Both the position numbers and the translations under genes were made by a program. Shown piece after piece: positions 10,501-18,143 of a stretch of DNA of 33,188 nucleotides. The notes beneath the pieces are model-generated. The model did no database searches. It saw only the letters and a program-made list of their open reading frames with translations, and had not been told where the DNA came from. Each line of letters starts with the position of its first letter. Position 1 is the first letter of the stretch. Source of the stretch: Bryobacterales bacterium (lineage in GTDB: Bacteria; Acidobacteriota; Terriglobia; Bryobacterales; Bryobacteraceae); NCBI GenBank assembly GCA_947467185.1, contig CANIHR010000019.1, positions 1-33,188 on the forward strand. The letters are read 5' to 3'.

Positions 10501-10819
10501 GAACCTCGGTCGCGGCGCACTGCACGGCCCCGGCCTCAGCCAGTTCGATCTCACCATGCACAAGAAGTTCAACATCACCGAGCGGATCAACACGGAACTC
10601 CGTATCGAGGTGTACAACATCTTCAACAAAGCAAACTTCGCAAACCCGGCGGTCCGCCTGAACAACGTTCTCGGAACCTCCGGCAACACATTGCAGCCCG
10701 GCCAGCCTTACACCGCCACCACCGGTGGTTCGTTCGGCTCGGTGCTCTCCACTGTGGAAAGCGCCGTCGGTCTCGGTGCCCAGCGTCAGGTCCAGATGTC
10801 ACTTCGTGTGAACTTCTAA
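7505..10819 (+). CDS. Oar-like TonB-dependent receptor (carboxypeptidase-regulatory-like domain)
   Basis: A 1104-residue protein of the large acidobacterial Oar-like/TonB-dependent transporter type. It has a signal peptide (KKLIVCFALFAGLAAAQ) and a carboxypeptidase regulatory-like domain (about 25-110, LTGTVSDASGGVLPSVTV). The plug-like region (about 125-250) contains EMPINGRQISQLYLLTPG, EYGTGSGGQISIITKSGGNEYHG and YLRNDALDARNYFDG. The barrel ends in a terminal aromatic residue (QVQMSLRVNF). The family is heavily expanded in Solibacter-like genomes and substrates are mostly unknown; large glycans or peptides are often suggested. It is transcribed alone: an intrinsic terminator precedes it and another follows it. 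It is only distantly similar to the receptor at 2724 and lacks that protein's GLGERYSS plug signature, so the two belong to different subfamilies. Confidence 0.9.
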   Translation: MTPKKLIVCFALFAGLAAAQVDQARLTGTVSDASGGVLPSVTVKITNQKTGAAREAVTNASGIFFAPGLSASNYTITASAAGLEPAEYKDVNLAVGQERTLNITLQAAGVTTSVTVSGGDLAVVETSSATVGANVNAREVAEMPINGRQISQLYLLTPGAQSSGGGSFDNIRFSGRSNQQNAVKFDGVEGSAIVDASPGNLNGQTSSAFRLQASLETVQEFRVESSNYPAEYGTGSGGQISIITKSGGNEYHGSVFEYLRNDALDARNYFDGLNKNPLRLNQFGGSVGGAIIKDKLFFFGHYEGLRQHAGIALVGQTPSAAVRNLPVCATGVVGRCVDSQIKPLFGAFPLGNRGATSNPDFDIAQLDGRSIVNENSESIRLDYHQNDKNTFYVRWFRDDGTSTSPFDVSGSAFQQKALSQNGVASWQRILSPSIVNEAKFGYNGPKTRTNGIAPVVPGLDLSATTLNITGANVLVGIGGQGASAGISIPSGLVRASSATNGRAQPYTNYSLSYMDTLSWIKGNHNFKFGGEFRQVRMYTDRLGGVTYAFGNLDSFLANTPSISVLGDLSSPSPFNGGATGNRLGKTEMFSAYAQDEYKLTPELTLSYGLRYEYYTPMREDRNLVVLYNVSTGGLDAPGSRPFYQTSKTAFGPRLGISYAPKALHGKTVIRIGGGYYYGPGQGEDLIQPIESDRVSTTATGRYPIDPLPIIKNFNINTATGIGVRAYASGYKVPEKILSYTFSVQQTLPFNAVLQVAYVGSQGRNLFLRSIANKVTGFTMNPTTGVASAVREFGSRFGEIDYKTTGGNDNYNSMQTTLNRRFSKGLTLGAQWTWAHSIGNTGGSNEANTATNPFNFAADHGNNAFDVRHSANMTALYELPFGKGRQFASNLNKAADAIIGGWQLGGVLNARTGLPIDIRITRPDIVYRDTRSNAIVNSPIVVNGTPATVPVINVPGGGNSRDVRFPNVVAGVNPFLENATDKRFILNPAAFAIPAPGTFGNLGRGALHGPGLSQFDLTMHKKFNITERINTELRIEVYNIFNKANFANPAVRLNNVLGTSGNTLQPGQPYTATTGGSFGSVLSTVESAVGLGAQRQVQMSLRVNF

Positions 10820-10837
10820 CTGCAACACTACAACCCG

Positions 10838-10867
10838 AAGGGCCTTCCTCGCAAGAGGGAGGCCCTT
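10838..10867 (+). terminator. Rho-independent terminator between convergent genes
   Basis: AAGGGCCTTCCTC pairs with GAGGGAGGCCCTT across a GCAA tetraloop (13 pairs, one a G-U wobble), followed by the short pyrimidine-rich tail TCTCATTT. It ends the TonB receptor transcript. Read on the reverse strand, the A-rich 5' flank offers only a weak T-tract for the chemoreceptor transcript that ends at 10874. Confidence 0.85.
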
Positions 10868-10873
10868 TCTCAT

Positions 10874-11761
10874 TTACGCCGCATGACTGATGGAATTCAG
10901 CGTCGCCGATACCCGGTTCATCGGCCCCGCAATCTCGTTCGTGGCACTCACCTGTTCCTCCACCGTCGCCGCAATCGACCGCACATGCAGATTCAGACTG
11001 TCGATCGACGAGTTAATCAGCTCAATCGCCGACTCCACATTCCCCGTCACTGAAGCAATCGACTTCACCTGCTCCCCAATCGTTCCCGTCGCCGTCTGCG
11101 TATGCTTCGAAAGCGACCGAACCTCGTTCGCGACCACCGCAAATCCCCGCCCACTCTCGCCCGCGTGAGCCGCTTCGATGGTCGCGTTCAGGGCCAGCAG
11201 ACGAGTCTGCCCGGCAATCCCGTTGATCATCTGCACGACTTCCTGAATCCGGCTGGAATTCATGGAGAGTGCCCCGACCGCGTCTCTGGCGACCAGCTAT
11301 TGCGCTACCGCCCGCTCCGTCAACCCGGCGGAGTCATTCAGTTGCGTCGAGATTTCCCGGCTGCTCGAAGTCAGCTGCTCGCAGGCTGCCGCTACGGTAT
11401 GTGCCGAGGAACTCACCTCCCGCACCAGCGCCTCACGTTGACGTTCCGCCTCCGCACGCTGCCGCAGGTTATCCCGCATCTCCACAGCAGCATTGTTAAT
11501 CACAATGGACGCCCCGCGGTAGGCGCCCTTCATGCCACGCACCAGAATCGGCCGGTGAAACTCACGACGGCTGCAGCACTCCAGCACCGACTGGGATTCC
11601 CGCACATACGAATCCACCATGTCCAGCAGGGCATTGATCGATGTACACATCGAGCTCCACGCCCCATCCTCAGGCAGCGGTGAAATCCGCGACTCCAGAT
11701 CCCCCTTCGCCGCTCGTGCGCATACCTCGCCAATCTGCAAAATCAGGTCACGTTCACTCAT
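10874..11761 (-). pseudogene. Methyl-accepting chemotaxis protein interrupted by an in-frame TAG
   Basis: Two track ORFs (11761-11297 and 11263-10874) are in the same frame and are separated only by a TAG at 11299-11297. Read through, they give one soluble chemoreceptor of about 295 residues. The N-terminal part has a HAMP-like helix (EVCARAAKGDLESRI) and a long coiled coil (SSSAHTVAAACEQLTSSSREIS). After the stop comes the signalling tip, [18 protein letters not shown] followed by [14 protein letters not shown]. No codons are missing on either side of the stop (…TERAVAQ[14 protein letters not shown]…), and the tip is perfectly family-like, so the lesion looks recent. TAG serves as the normal stop for many genes here, so recoding is unlikely. 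The ATG overlaps the stop of the upstream PAS gene by 4 nt (ATGA). There are no membrane segments; it would signal with the PAS protein. A sequencing error cannot be excluded. Confidence 0.8.
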
Positions 11762-12309
11762 GCCGCCAGTACCCCCATCGCCGTGAACTTCGAAAGCCCA
11801 AACACAAACTCCCCATACGACTTCCCCTGTTGCCGAAGAATCTCCTCCAGCATGCGGGTCGAAGCCTCCAGACCTTCCTTCTTCGAAGCGTGCCTCCGTT
11901 CCTCGGCCCGAAGCTTCGAATACAGAGTCTTAACGGCCGGCAGCGCGTCTGCGTAGACGGACCGCCGGCTGGAGTGGTAACCAATGTGGTTGCCCGCTAT
12001 GTCGTAGCTGGGCGTCACATGGGCAAAAACCCAATACTGACTGCCGCTCTTCGTCAAGTTCAGGACGTAAGCAAATATCTCCTTTCGCTGCTGCAGGGTG
12101 TCCCACAGCAGACGGAATACACAACCGGGCATGTCGGGGTGTCGAATCAGGTTGTGGGGCTCACCCAGAACCTCGGCCTCAGTATATTCAGATACCCTGA
12201 CAAACACGTGGTTGGCATAGGTGATATGGCCCTTCAGATCTGTCTTGGTAACAATAAGTTCGTCATCACCAAAACCAACTTCGCGGCCAGTAGGGGCGAT
12301 AGTCGCCAT
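11758..12309 (-). CDS. Aer-like PAS sensor protein
   Basis: A 183-residue cytoplasmic protein with one PAS domain (about residues 18-120). Motifs are IVTKTDLKGHITYANHVF, PHNLIRHPDMP and SGSQYWVFAHVTP. The HNxxRHPDMP segment is typical of Aer-type PAS domains, which bind FAD in E. coli Aer and report redox state or oxygen. A helical C-terminus follows (RAEERRHASKKEGLEASTRM). Its stop overlaps the ATG of the chemoreceptor gene by 4 nt, so sensor and signalling domain are two coupled polypeptides instead of one Aer-like chain. AGGAGG lies about 10 nt before the ATG. Binding of a flavin or heme is inferred from family and was not tested. Because the receptor partner is broken by an amber codon, this sensor may be functionally orphaned. 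Confidence 0.8.
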   Translation of the reverse strand: MATIAPTGREVGFGDDELIVTKTDLKGHITYANHVFVRVSEYTEAEVLGEPHNLIRHPDMPGCVFRLLWDTLQQRKEIFAYVLNLTKSGSQYWVFAHVTPSYDIAGNHIGYHSSRRSVYADALPAVKTLYSKLRAEERRHASKKEGLEASTRMLEEILRQQGKSYGEFVFGLSKFTAMGVLAA

Positions 12310-12313
12310 TCTT

Positions 12314-12328
12314 AGCAGACCTCCTGCT
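12314..12328 (-). promoter_or_regulatory. Small hairpin presenting the Shine-Dalgarno of the PAS gene
   Basis: On the reverse strand AGCAG pairs with CTGCT around a GAGGT loop. The AGGAGG ribosome-binding site runs from the 5' arm into the loop. Five base pairs are short enough to be chance, so it is listed mainly because AGGAGG supports the ATG at 12309. Confidence 0.35.
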
Positions 12329-12391
12329 TATTTCTTATCGCCAGATATAGTCCGCAACTTTAGAGCGAAGGTGTAAGAAAAATGACGACAC

Positions 12392-12424
12392 GAGCGAAAT
12401 CGCTCACTTGCGGTATTCTTACCG
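12392..12424 (+). promoter_or_regulatory. Two inverted repeats in the divergent PAS / DUF1553 intergenic region
   Basis: The 118-bp gap between the divergent PAS (12309) and DUF1553 (12428) genes holds GAGCGA-AA-TCGCTC (12392-12405), a candidate operator. It also holds CGGTA-TTCT-TACCG (12411-12424), which ends 3 nt before the ATG and runs into the GGAG next to it. TATTCT (12414-12419) could be a -10 box only 8 nt from the ATG. No matching -35 box is convincing. Confidence 0.4.
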
Positions 12425-12427
12425 GAG

Positions 12428-15118
12428 ATGAGCACTAACCGCCGGGCAGCACTGCGATTCCTGATCCTGCTCTCCCCTGCCCTCCTGGGTGCCGACGCCG
12501 GCACCGATTTCTTCGAAGCCCGCATCCGCCCCGTGCTCGCCGAACGCTGCTACGGTTGCCACAGTTCCAAACTCCGCGAACCCAAAGCCGACCTCCGCCT
12601 GGACGGCCCCGCGCCCACCGTCATCACCCCCGGCAAGCCCGACGAAAGCAAGCTCCTCAAAGCGATCTCGTACACCGATTTCCGCCTCCGCATGCCCCCC
12701 ACCGGCAAGCTGCCAGACTCGGTCATCGCCGATTTCACCGAGTGGGTCAAGATGGGTGCCCCCGATCCCCGAACCGCTGTCACCGTGGAAGCCCGCGCCC
12801 TGCCCCCTGGTCTCGACCTCGACCGCGGACGCCGTTTCTGGGCCTTTCAGCCCGTGGTCGCCACCCCACCCCCTGCCGTCAAAAACAAACTCTGGTCCAA
12901 AACCGACTCCGACCGCTTCCTCCTCGCCGCCCTCGAAGCCAAAGGCCTGAAGCCCGCCCCCGAAGCCGACAAACGCTCCTGGCTCCGCCGCGTCACCTTC
13001 GATCTGACGGGTCTACCGCCCACTCCCGCCGAGATGGATGCCTTCCTCGCCGCCGGCAACTACGAAGCGGTGGTTGACCGCCTCCTCGCCTCCCCGCACT
13101 ACGGCGAACGCTGGGCACGCCACTGGCTCGACCTCGTCCGCTACGCCGAAACCAACGGCCACGAATACGACAACAACAAGCTCGACGCCTGGCAATACCG
13201 CGACTACGTCATCCGCGCCTTCAATGAGGACCTCCCGTTCAACCGCTTCGTCCAGGAACACCTCGCCGGCGACCTCCTCGAAGACCAGCGCACCTCCAAA
13301 GACGGCCGCTTCCTCGAATCCCCCATCGCGACCAATTTCTACTGGTTCGGCGAAGTCCTCAACTCCGCCACAGACTCCGTAAAGTCCAAAGCCGACAACG
13401 TCGACAACCAGGTCGATGTCATCGCCAAGAGCTTCCTCGGCCTCACCGTCGCCTGCGCCCGCTGCCACGACCACAAATTCGACCCCATTCCGACCCGCGA
13501 CTACTACGGCCTTGCCGGCATCATGCACTCCACGGGGATGCGCGAAGTCGTGATTGACTCGCCCGCCCAGGCCCGCGCGATCCACCGCGCCCACGAAGCC
13601 GCCCCCGCCACCACCCGCAACCCCGGCCGGGCGAAGATCCAACTCCGCCCCGGCGAAACTCTATGGGAAGACTTCACCGATCTCACCACCAACGCCTGGC
13701 ACCAAAGCGGTGAGGCTTTCGCCACCGGTCCCCGTGACGGCGTGATCGACTCGGCCGGACGCGGCGTCAACGAACTGGTCGGCTCCCTCACCTCAAAGAA
13801 GTTCAAAATGCCGAACCACTACGTCCACGTTCGGCTGAACGCCACAAAGGGCAACGGGAGCCTCGTCGAGCGCGAACCCATCCGCCTCACCCTCGTCGCC
13901 GACGATTACAAGAGCATCCACTACATGGGTTCCGGCAAAACGCCCGGCAAGTTCGAATGGATCTCGTACCGCATGACGCTGCCCTTCGAACGCCAGTGTT
14001 ACTTCGAACTGGTGGACCGCTCCCGCACCGGAGCCATCGCGGTGGACGCCATCGTTTTCTCCGAAGAAAAAGACCCGCCGCCCACCATCGAAGAAACTCC
14101 CGCCGAGTGGGCCGAACCCGCCCCGCAACCGCAGCTTCCCGCCTCCACCTTCGGCATGGTCGCCTGGGACGAAGCCCCCGGCAACACCAAACTCCACATT
14201 CGCGGCAGCCACCAGAACCTCGGCGAAGAAGTTCCGCGCCACTTCCTGCAGGTGATTTCGAAGGACGGCACGCACCCCGCCATTACCGGCAGCGGTCGCC
14301 TGGAACTCGCCAACTGGATGACCGGCGAAGCGGCCCCGCTGCTCGCCCGCGTCTACGTCAACCGCCTCTGGGAACACCACTTCGGCGATGGCCTCGTCCG
14401 CACCGCTGACAACTTCGGCGTGATGGGAGAACGCGCCACCAACCGCGAACTCCTCGACACCCTCTCCGCCAAATTCATCGCCGGGGGTTGGAGCACAAAA
14501 GCCCTGCAGCGCGAAATGGTCCTATCAGCGGCCTATCGAATGAGCAGCAAGGACGACCCCGTTGCCGCGAAAGCCGATCCCCGCAACGACCTGCTCCACC
14601 ACTACCCCGTGCGACGCCTCGAAGCCGAACCCATCCGAGATGCGATCCTTTCCGTCTCCGGTTCCCTCGACAAGACGCTCTACGGCCCCAGCATCGTACC
14701 GCACATCAGCGAATACCAGAACGGGCGCGGTAAGCCGAAGTCCGGCCCCCTCGACGGTGCCGGTCGCCGCAGCATCTACATCGAAGTCCGCCGCAACTTC
14801 CTGACGCCGCTCTTCCTCGCCTTCGATTACCCCCTGCCTATCTCCACCATCGGAGTCCGTAACCGCTCCACCGTTCCCTCGCAGGCCCTCATGCTGATGA
14901 ACAACGAGTTCGTGCTGCAGCAGGCCGGACGCTGGGCAGACAGCCTCTCAGGCACGCCCGAACCCGACCGTATACCCCTGATGTACCGTCAGGCGTTCGG
15001 ACGCCCCCCGCAGCCCGCAGAGCTTCAGGAAGCCAATACCTTCCTAAAGGACGGCGGCACGCTGGCAGGTCTCGCCCACGTCCTCTTCAATTCTCCGGAG
15101 TTCATTTATGTCCAGTAG
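12428..15118 (+). CDS. DUF1549/DUF1553 protein with N-terminal cytochrome-like CxxCH (PSCyt1-PSD1)
   Basis: An 896-residue exported protein in the usual domain order. It has a signal peptide (RFLILLSPALLGADA) and a planctomycete-type cytochrome C-like domain with a CYGCH heme-binding motif at C41/C44/H45. DUF1549 follows (about 155-370, LTGLPPTPAEMDAFL, YGERWARHWLDLVRYAETNG). A second CxxCH, CARCHDHKFDPIPTRDYYGL, begins at C343. After a beta-sandwich-like insert (about 410-560) comes DUF1553 (about 620-880, GRLELANWMTGEAAPLLARV, RNRSTVPSQALMLMNNEF). Two CxxCH motifs suggest covalent c-type heme in the periplasm, but the reaction is unknown. The gene overlaps the following DUF1501 gene by 11 nt, repeating the pair at 1-1863. 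It is divergent from the PAS gene. Confidence 0.9.
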   Translation: MSTNRRAALRFLILLSPALLGADAGTDFFEARIRPVLAERCYGCHSSKLREPKADLRLDGPAPTVITPGKPDESKLLKAISYTDFRLRMPPTGKLPDSVIADFTEWVKMGAPDPRTAVTVEARALPPGLDLDRGRRFWAFQPVVATPPPAVKNKLWSKTDSDRFLLAALEAKGLKPAPEADKRSWLRRVTFDLTGLPPTPAEMDAFLAAGNYEAVVDRLLASPHYGERWARHWLDLVRYAETNGHEYDNNKLDAWQYRDYVIRAFNEDLPFNRFVQEHLAGDLLEDQRTSKDGRFLESPIATNFYWFGEVLNSATDSVKSKADNVDNQVDVIAKSFLGLTVACARCHDHKFDPIPTRDYYGLAGIMHSTGMREVVIDSPAQARAIHRAHEAAPATTRNPGRAKIQLRPGETLWEDFTDLTTNAWHQSGEAFATGPRDGVIDSAGRGVNELVGSLTSKKFKMPNHYVHVRLNATKGNGSLVEREPIRLTLVADDYKSIHYMGSGKTPGKFEWISYRMTLPFERQCYFELVDRSRTGAIAVDAIVFSEEKDPPPTIEETPAEWAEPAPQPQLPASTFGMVAWDEAPGNTKLHIRGSHQNLGEEVPRHFLQVISKDGTHPAITGSGRLELANWMTGEAAPLLARVYVNRLWEHHFGDGLVRTADNFGVMGERATNRELLDTLSAKFIAGGWSTKALQREMVLSAAYRMSSKDDPVAAKADPRNDLLHHYPVRRLEAEPIRDAILSVSGSLDKTLYGPSIVPHISEYQNGRGKPKSGPLDGAGRRSIYIEVRRNFLTPLFLAFDYPLPISTIGVRNRSTVPSQALMLMNNEFVLQQAGRWADSLSGTPEPDRIPLMYRQAFGRPPQPAELQEANTFLKDGGTLAGLAHVLFNSPEFIYVQ

Positions 15119-16493
15119 GCGGAGTTTCCTCACCCGCGCCGCCAACGGTTTCGGCGGCCTCGCCCTCATGCAGATGCTCGCGGAAGCCGCCACGAAGAAC
15201 GGCACCCATCACCCCGCGAAAGCGAAAGCCGTCATCTTCCTCTTCATGGACGGCGGCCCGTCGCAGATGGACACTTTCGACCCCAAGCCCCGACTCCGCC
15301 TCGACCACGGCAAGAAACTCCCCTTCAAGCCACCCACCACTGTTTTCAACATCAGCGATCAGGTCTTCGGCTCGCCCTTCGACTTCAAACAGTACGGTCA
15401 AAGCGGAGCCACTGTTAGCGAACTCTTCCCCCACGTCGCCACCTGCGTGGACGACATCGCCATCATCCGTTCCATGGTGGCCGACCACTCCGAACACACC
15501 GCCGCCAACTACTTCATACACTCCGGCTCCGGCTTCCAGGGACGCCCCAGCATGGGTTCCTGGATCAATTACGGTCTCGGCTCGGAAAGCGACAACCTCC
15601 CCGGCTTCATCGTGCTGGAAAGCGGTCTCATTCCCCCCGGCGGTCTCGACTGCTTCTCCAGCGGCTTCCTTCCCGCCAGCTACCAGGGCACCGTCTTCCG
15701 CAAGGGCGAACACCCCATCGCCGACCTGACGCCGCCCGCTTCCGAAGCCGCCGCGCAGCAGAAAAAACTCGCTCTCCTCGGAAAACTGAACAAAGGCGCC
15801 GTCGCGCGCTTCGGCGAAGTCAGCGAGATCGACGCCACCATTCAGAACTACGAACTCGCCTTCCGAATGCAGTCCGCCGTCCCCGAGCTTCTCGACTTCT
15901 CAAAGGAATCGGAAGCCACCAAAGAACTCTACGGCCTGAACGACAAGATGACCGAAGAGTTCGGCCGCGAGTGCCTTCTCGCCCGGCGTCTGGTCGAAAA
16001 AGGCGTCCGCTTCGTGGAACTCCTCACCCCCGCCCGTCCCGGCCTCGACCGCTGGGACCAGCACAGCGGCCTCGCCAACGGTCACCGCATCAACGCGCAA
16101 TCTACGGACAAGCCCATTGCCGCGCTGCTCAAAGATCTTAAGCAACGGGGCATGCTCGATCAGACCCTCGTTGTCTGGGGTGGTGAATTTGGCCGTACAC
16201 CCTGCGCCCAGCTTCCCGACAACGGCAACATGACCAACGTGGGCCGCGACCACAATCCCTTCGGCTTCACTATGTGGATGGCCGGTGGCGGCACCAAACC
16301 CGGCATCGTCCACGGGGCCACCGACGACTTCGGCTACTTCGCCGTCGAAAACAAAGTCCACGTCCATGACCTGCACGCGACCATGCTGCACTTACTCGGA
16401 ATGGACCACAAGCGCCTCACCTACCGCTACAGCGGCCGGGACATGCGCCTCACCGACGTCGCCGGCAACGTGGTGACAGAGCTTCTCGCTTAG
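15108..16493 (+). CDS. DUF1501 family exported protein (Tat signal), copy 2
   Basis: A 461-residue paralogue of the protein at 445-1863. The N-terminus SSRRSFLTRAANGFGGLAL is a textbook twin-arginine signal, so it should be exported folded. Family blocks are [44 protein letters not shown] and [14 protein letters not shown]. The ATG lies inside the last codons of the DUF1553 gene (ATGTCCAGTAG), giving an 11-nt overlap and probable translational coupling. The junction is nearly the same as the TIGR03437/TonB one (TTGTCCAGTAG at 2724). The 3' end overlaps the convergent BamE-like gene by 4 bp. DUF1501 proteins belong to the alkaline-phosphatase-like superfamily; the partner protein has c-heme motifs, so a redox-linked or hydrolytic periplasmic module is possible but unproven. 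Confidence 0.9.
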   Translation: MSSRRSFLTRAANGFGGLALMQMLAEAATKNGTHHPAKAKAVIFLFMDGGPSQMDTFDPKPRLRLDHGKKLPFKPPTTVFNISDQVFGSPFDFKQYGQSGATVSELFPHVATCVDDIAIIRSMVADHSEHTAANYFIHSGSGFQGRPSMGSWINYGLGSESDNLPGFIVLESGLIPPGGLDCFSSGFLPASYQGTVFRKGEHPIADLTPPASEAAAQQKKLALLGKLNKGAVARFGEVSEIDATIQNYELAFRMQSAVPELLDFSKESEATKELYGLNDKMTEEFGRECLLARRLVEKGVRFVELLTPARPGLDRWDQHSGLANGHRINAQSTDKPIAALLKDLKQRGMLDQTLVVWGGEFGRTPCAQLPDNGNMTNVGRDHNPFGFTMWMAGGGTKPGIVHGATDDFGYFAVENKVHVHDLHATMLHLLGMDHKRLTYRYSGRDMRLTDVAGNVVTELLA

Positions 16494-17341
16494 GGAACGA
16501 TAATCCGGGTTGGTGCCGTCTCACTGCCCAGCCCGGCGTACTGCTCTTTCACCTTCACAACCTTCGGGCCCTTAAACGTCACGAACGTAATCTTCCCCGG
16601 TGCCTGGCCGTAAATCCAGTCCTCCAGGTCGATCCCGTCCTTCGTCTCGCGGTACTTACGAACCGGACTCCCCAGCGCCAGCTTCACCTGCTCCCGGTCC
16701 ATGCCTTCTGACGCCCGCTTTTCCGCGATCGCCTTCTGCATCTCCGGCGGCAGCGTTTCCACATAGAGCTTCGAAGCCGTCCGCAGATCAAACGTCATCA
16801 GCGGCAGCAAAATCCGCTTCACATCCGCCGCCGTCAGATTCTCCAGCGGCTTGTGGAAGTTTACCGAAATGTAAGTCCCGAAGGTCGCCACCCCGGAAGC
16901 GCCGGAAACCGGACGGGTACTGTTCCCCATCCCCACTTCAATCCGGTCCACGAACCGCCTGCCGCTCTTCAGGCCACCATTGATCTCCAGCAGCAGCTTG
17001 TCGCCCTCAAACGAGACGTGCGTGATCTTGAGCTGATCGCCTTCGCGCACTGCCGGACCCTGTCCGCCCTGCGTCATCATCTGCCACTTCTGGATATCCC
17101 AGGTGCCGTCGATGTCAAAGTCCAGCGGGGTTTTCGAGCGAGGCAGATACGTCTTCGCCTTCGCATACTCTGAAGACAGATTGCGCAGAATCTCAATCCG
17201 CTCGTCGTCGGTCAGCTTGTCTTTCTTGGGGATAACACCGGCAACCAGAGCACTGGTAACTACTGCGGCGATTGCGCAGAGTCCAACGGCTCTTCGCCAT
17301 CCAGCAGGTACGCCCAGCCCTTGCGGACCCGCACCTTCCAC
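16490..17341 (-). CDS. Membrane-anchored protein with a BamE/SmpA-like C-terminus
   Basis: About 283 residues, starting at the GTG at 17341. The track ORF begins at 17434, but its first 31 residues are out-of-frame sequence of the CPBP gene and look random. No ATG, GTG or TTG occurs downstream of 17341 before the conserved part. From this start the protein has a short basic N-terminus and one hydrophobic segment (AVGLCAIAAVVTSALVAGV). A central beta-rich region follows (FDIDGTWDIQKWQMM, LENLTAADVKRILLPL). The C-terminal segment GMDREQVKLALGSPVRKYRE...LEDWIYG resembles the BamE/SmpA-OmlA fold. The gene overlaps the CPBP gene by 82 nt and is last in the GHMP-CPBP operon. Function is unknown; an envelope assembly or quality-control role is a guess from the C-terminal motif. 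Confidence 0.65.
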   Translation of the reverse strand: MEGAGPQGLGVPAGWRRAVGLCAIAAVVTSALVAGVIPKKDKLTDDERIEILRNLSSEYAKAKTYLPRSKTPLDFDIDGTWDIQKWQMMTQGGQGPAVREGDQLKITHVSFEGDKLLLEINGGLKSGRRFVDRIEVGMGNSTRPVSGASGVATFGTYISVNFHKPLENLTAADVKRILLPLMTFDLRTASKLYVETLPPEMQKAIAEKRASEGMDREQVKLALGSPVRKYRETKDGIDLEDWIYGQAPGKITFVTFKGPKVVKVKEQYAGLGSETAPTRIIVP

Positions 17342-18141
17342 ACCGCCAGTGCGAGCAAAATCAAAACCGCCGAAGTGAGAACGCTCGCTTCGGGGCCATA
17401 CTCGCCACCGCTCCAGATGTTTCCGGCTTTCCATACCAGCCTGTACTCCGTGACTCTAATTGTAAGACCACTGAGCTCCACTCCGAGGAACGGCAAAAGA
17501 ACATTCCAGCCGAAATGCATCCCCGTAGCCAGCCAGATGTCATGAGTCCGAAGCAGTGAAGCCCCGAAAATGATGCCGAAGACGGCCGTGTTCACCAGGC
17601 CCAGCCACGTTGCTCCTGGGTTATAGACGTGTGCGATGCCAAAAAGTGCCCCAACGCCGAAAATTCCAGCCCAGGCGCCGTACCCCCGCATCATGTACTG
17701 CTGCACAAAGCCACGAAACGCAATCTCTTCGCCCGCCGCGCCGCAGAACAGCCAGACCGGCATGAACAGCATGGCCCGCCAGCCGATGTCGGCATTCTTG
17801 ACGGTTTCGTAGTGCGCCAGACCCACGCCAACCGCCGGGAGAATCACCAGCGCCGCCGCCGCAAGCCCCAAAACGCACCCCATCCCGAAGTTCCAGCCGG
17901 TGCCATCGCGCAGAGCAATCCCCAGGTCCCCGAACCCGCGCGATTCAAAGATCGCCATCGCCAGCGCACTGGCAACAGCAGCGGCGACCAGAGGCGGCAC
18001 GGTAATTGCCACCATCTCGCCACCCAGGAACCGGCCTACCGGGACCACCAGATTCAAAACAACCCAGTACAGCAACGCACAGGTGCCAACGGCCAAAAGC
18101 GGCCGCAGCGGATCGCGTTGCTTCGTGGGCGGTTCCGGCAA
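17260..18141 (-). CDS. CPBP family intramembrane metalloprotease (Rce1/CAAX-type)
   Basis: A 293-residue polytopic membrane protein with about 7-8 hydrophobic segments. The three CPBP catalytic motifs are present: EEIAFRGF (E138, E139, R143), FGIAH (F167, H171) and HFGWN (H209, N213). Family members are intramembrane glutamate proteases; bacterial ones act in bacteriocin immunity or maturation or on unknown substrates. The start is TTG at 18141, 2 nt after the GHMP kinase stop, with AAGGTG 8 nt upstream inside the kinase gene, so the two are coupled. The last 82 nt overlap the start of the BamE-like gene. A second, partial CPBP gene lies at the right edge of the window. Confidence 0.88.
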   Translation of the reverse strand: MPEPPTKQRDPLRPLLAVGTCALLYWVVLNLVVPVGRFLGGEMVAITVPPLVAAAVASALAMAIFESRGFGDLGIALRDGTGWNFGMGCVLGLAAAALVILPAVGVGLAHYETVKNADIGWRAMLFMPVWLFCGAAGEEIAFRGFVQQYMMRGYGAWAGIFGVGALFGIAHVYNPGATWLGLVNTAVFGIIFGASLLRTHDIWLATGMHFGWNVLLPFLGVELSGLTIRVTEYRLVWKAGNIWSGGEYGPEASVLTSAVLILLALAVWKVRVRKGWAYLLDGEEPLDSAQSPQ

Positions 18142-18143
18142 AT

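Noticed and set aside
11297-11299. Recoding of UAG (pyrrolysine or suppressor) in the chemoreceptor
   Set aside because: TAG is the ordinary stop of at least eight genes in the window, so a nonsense mutation or sequencing error is simpler.
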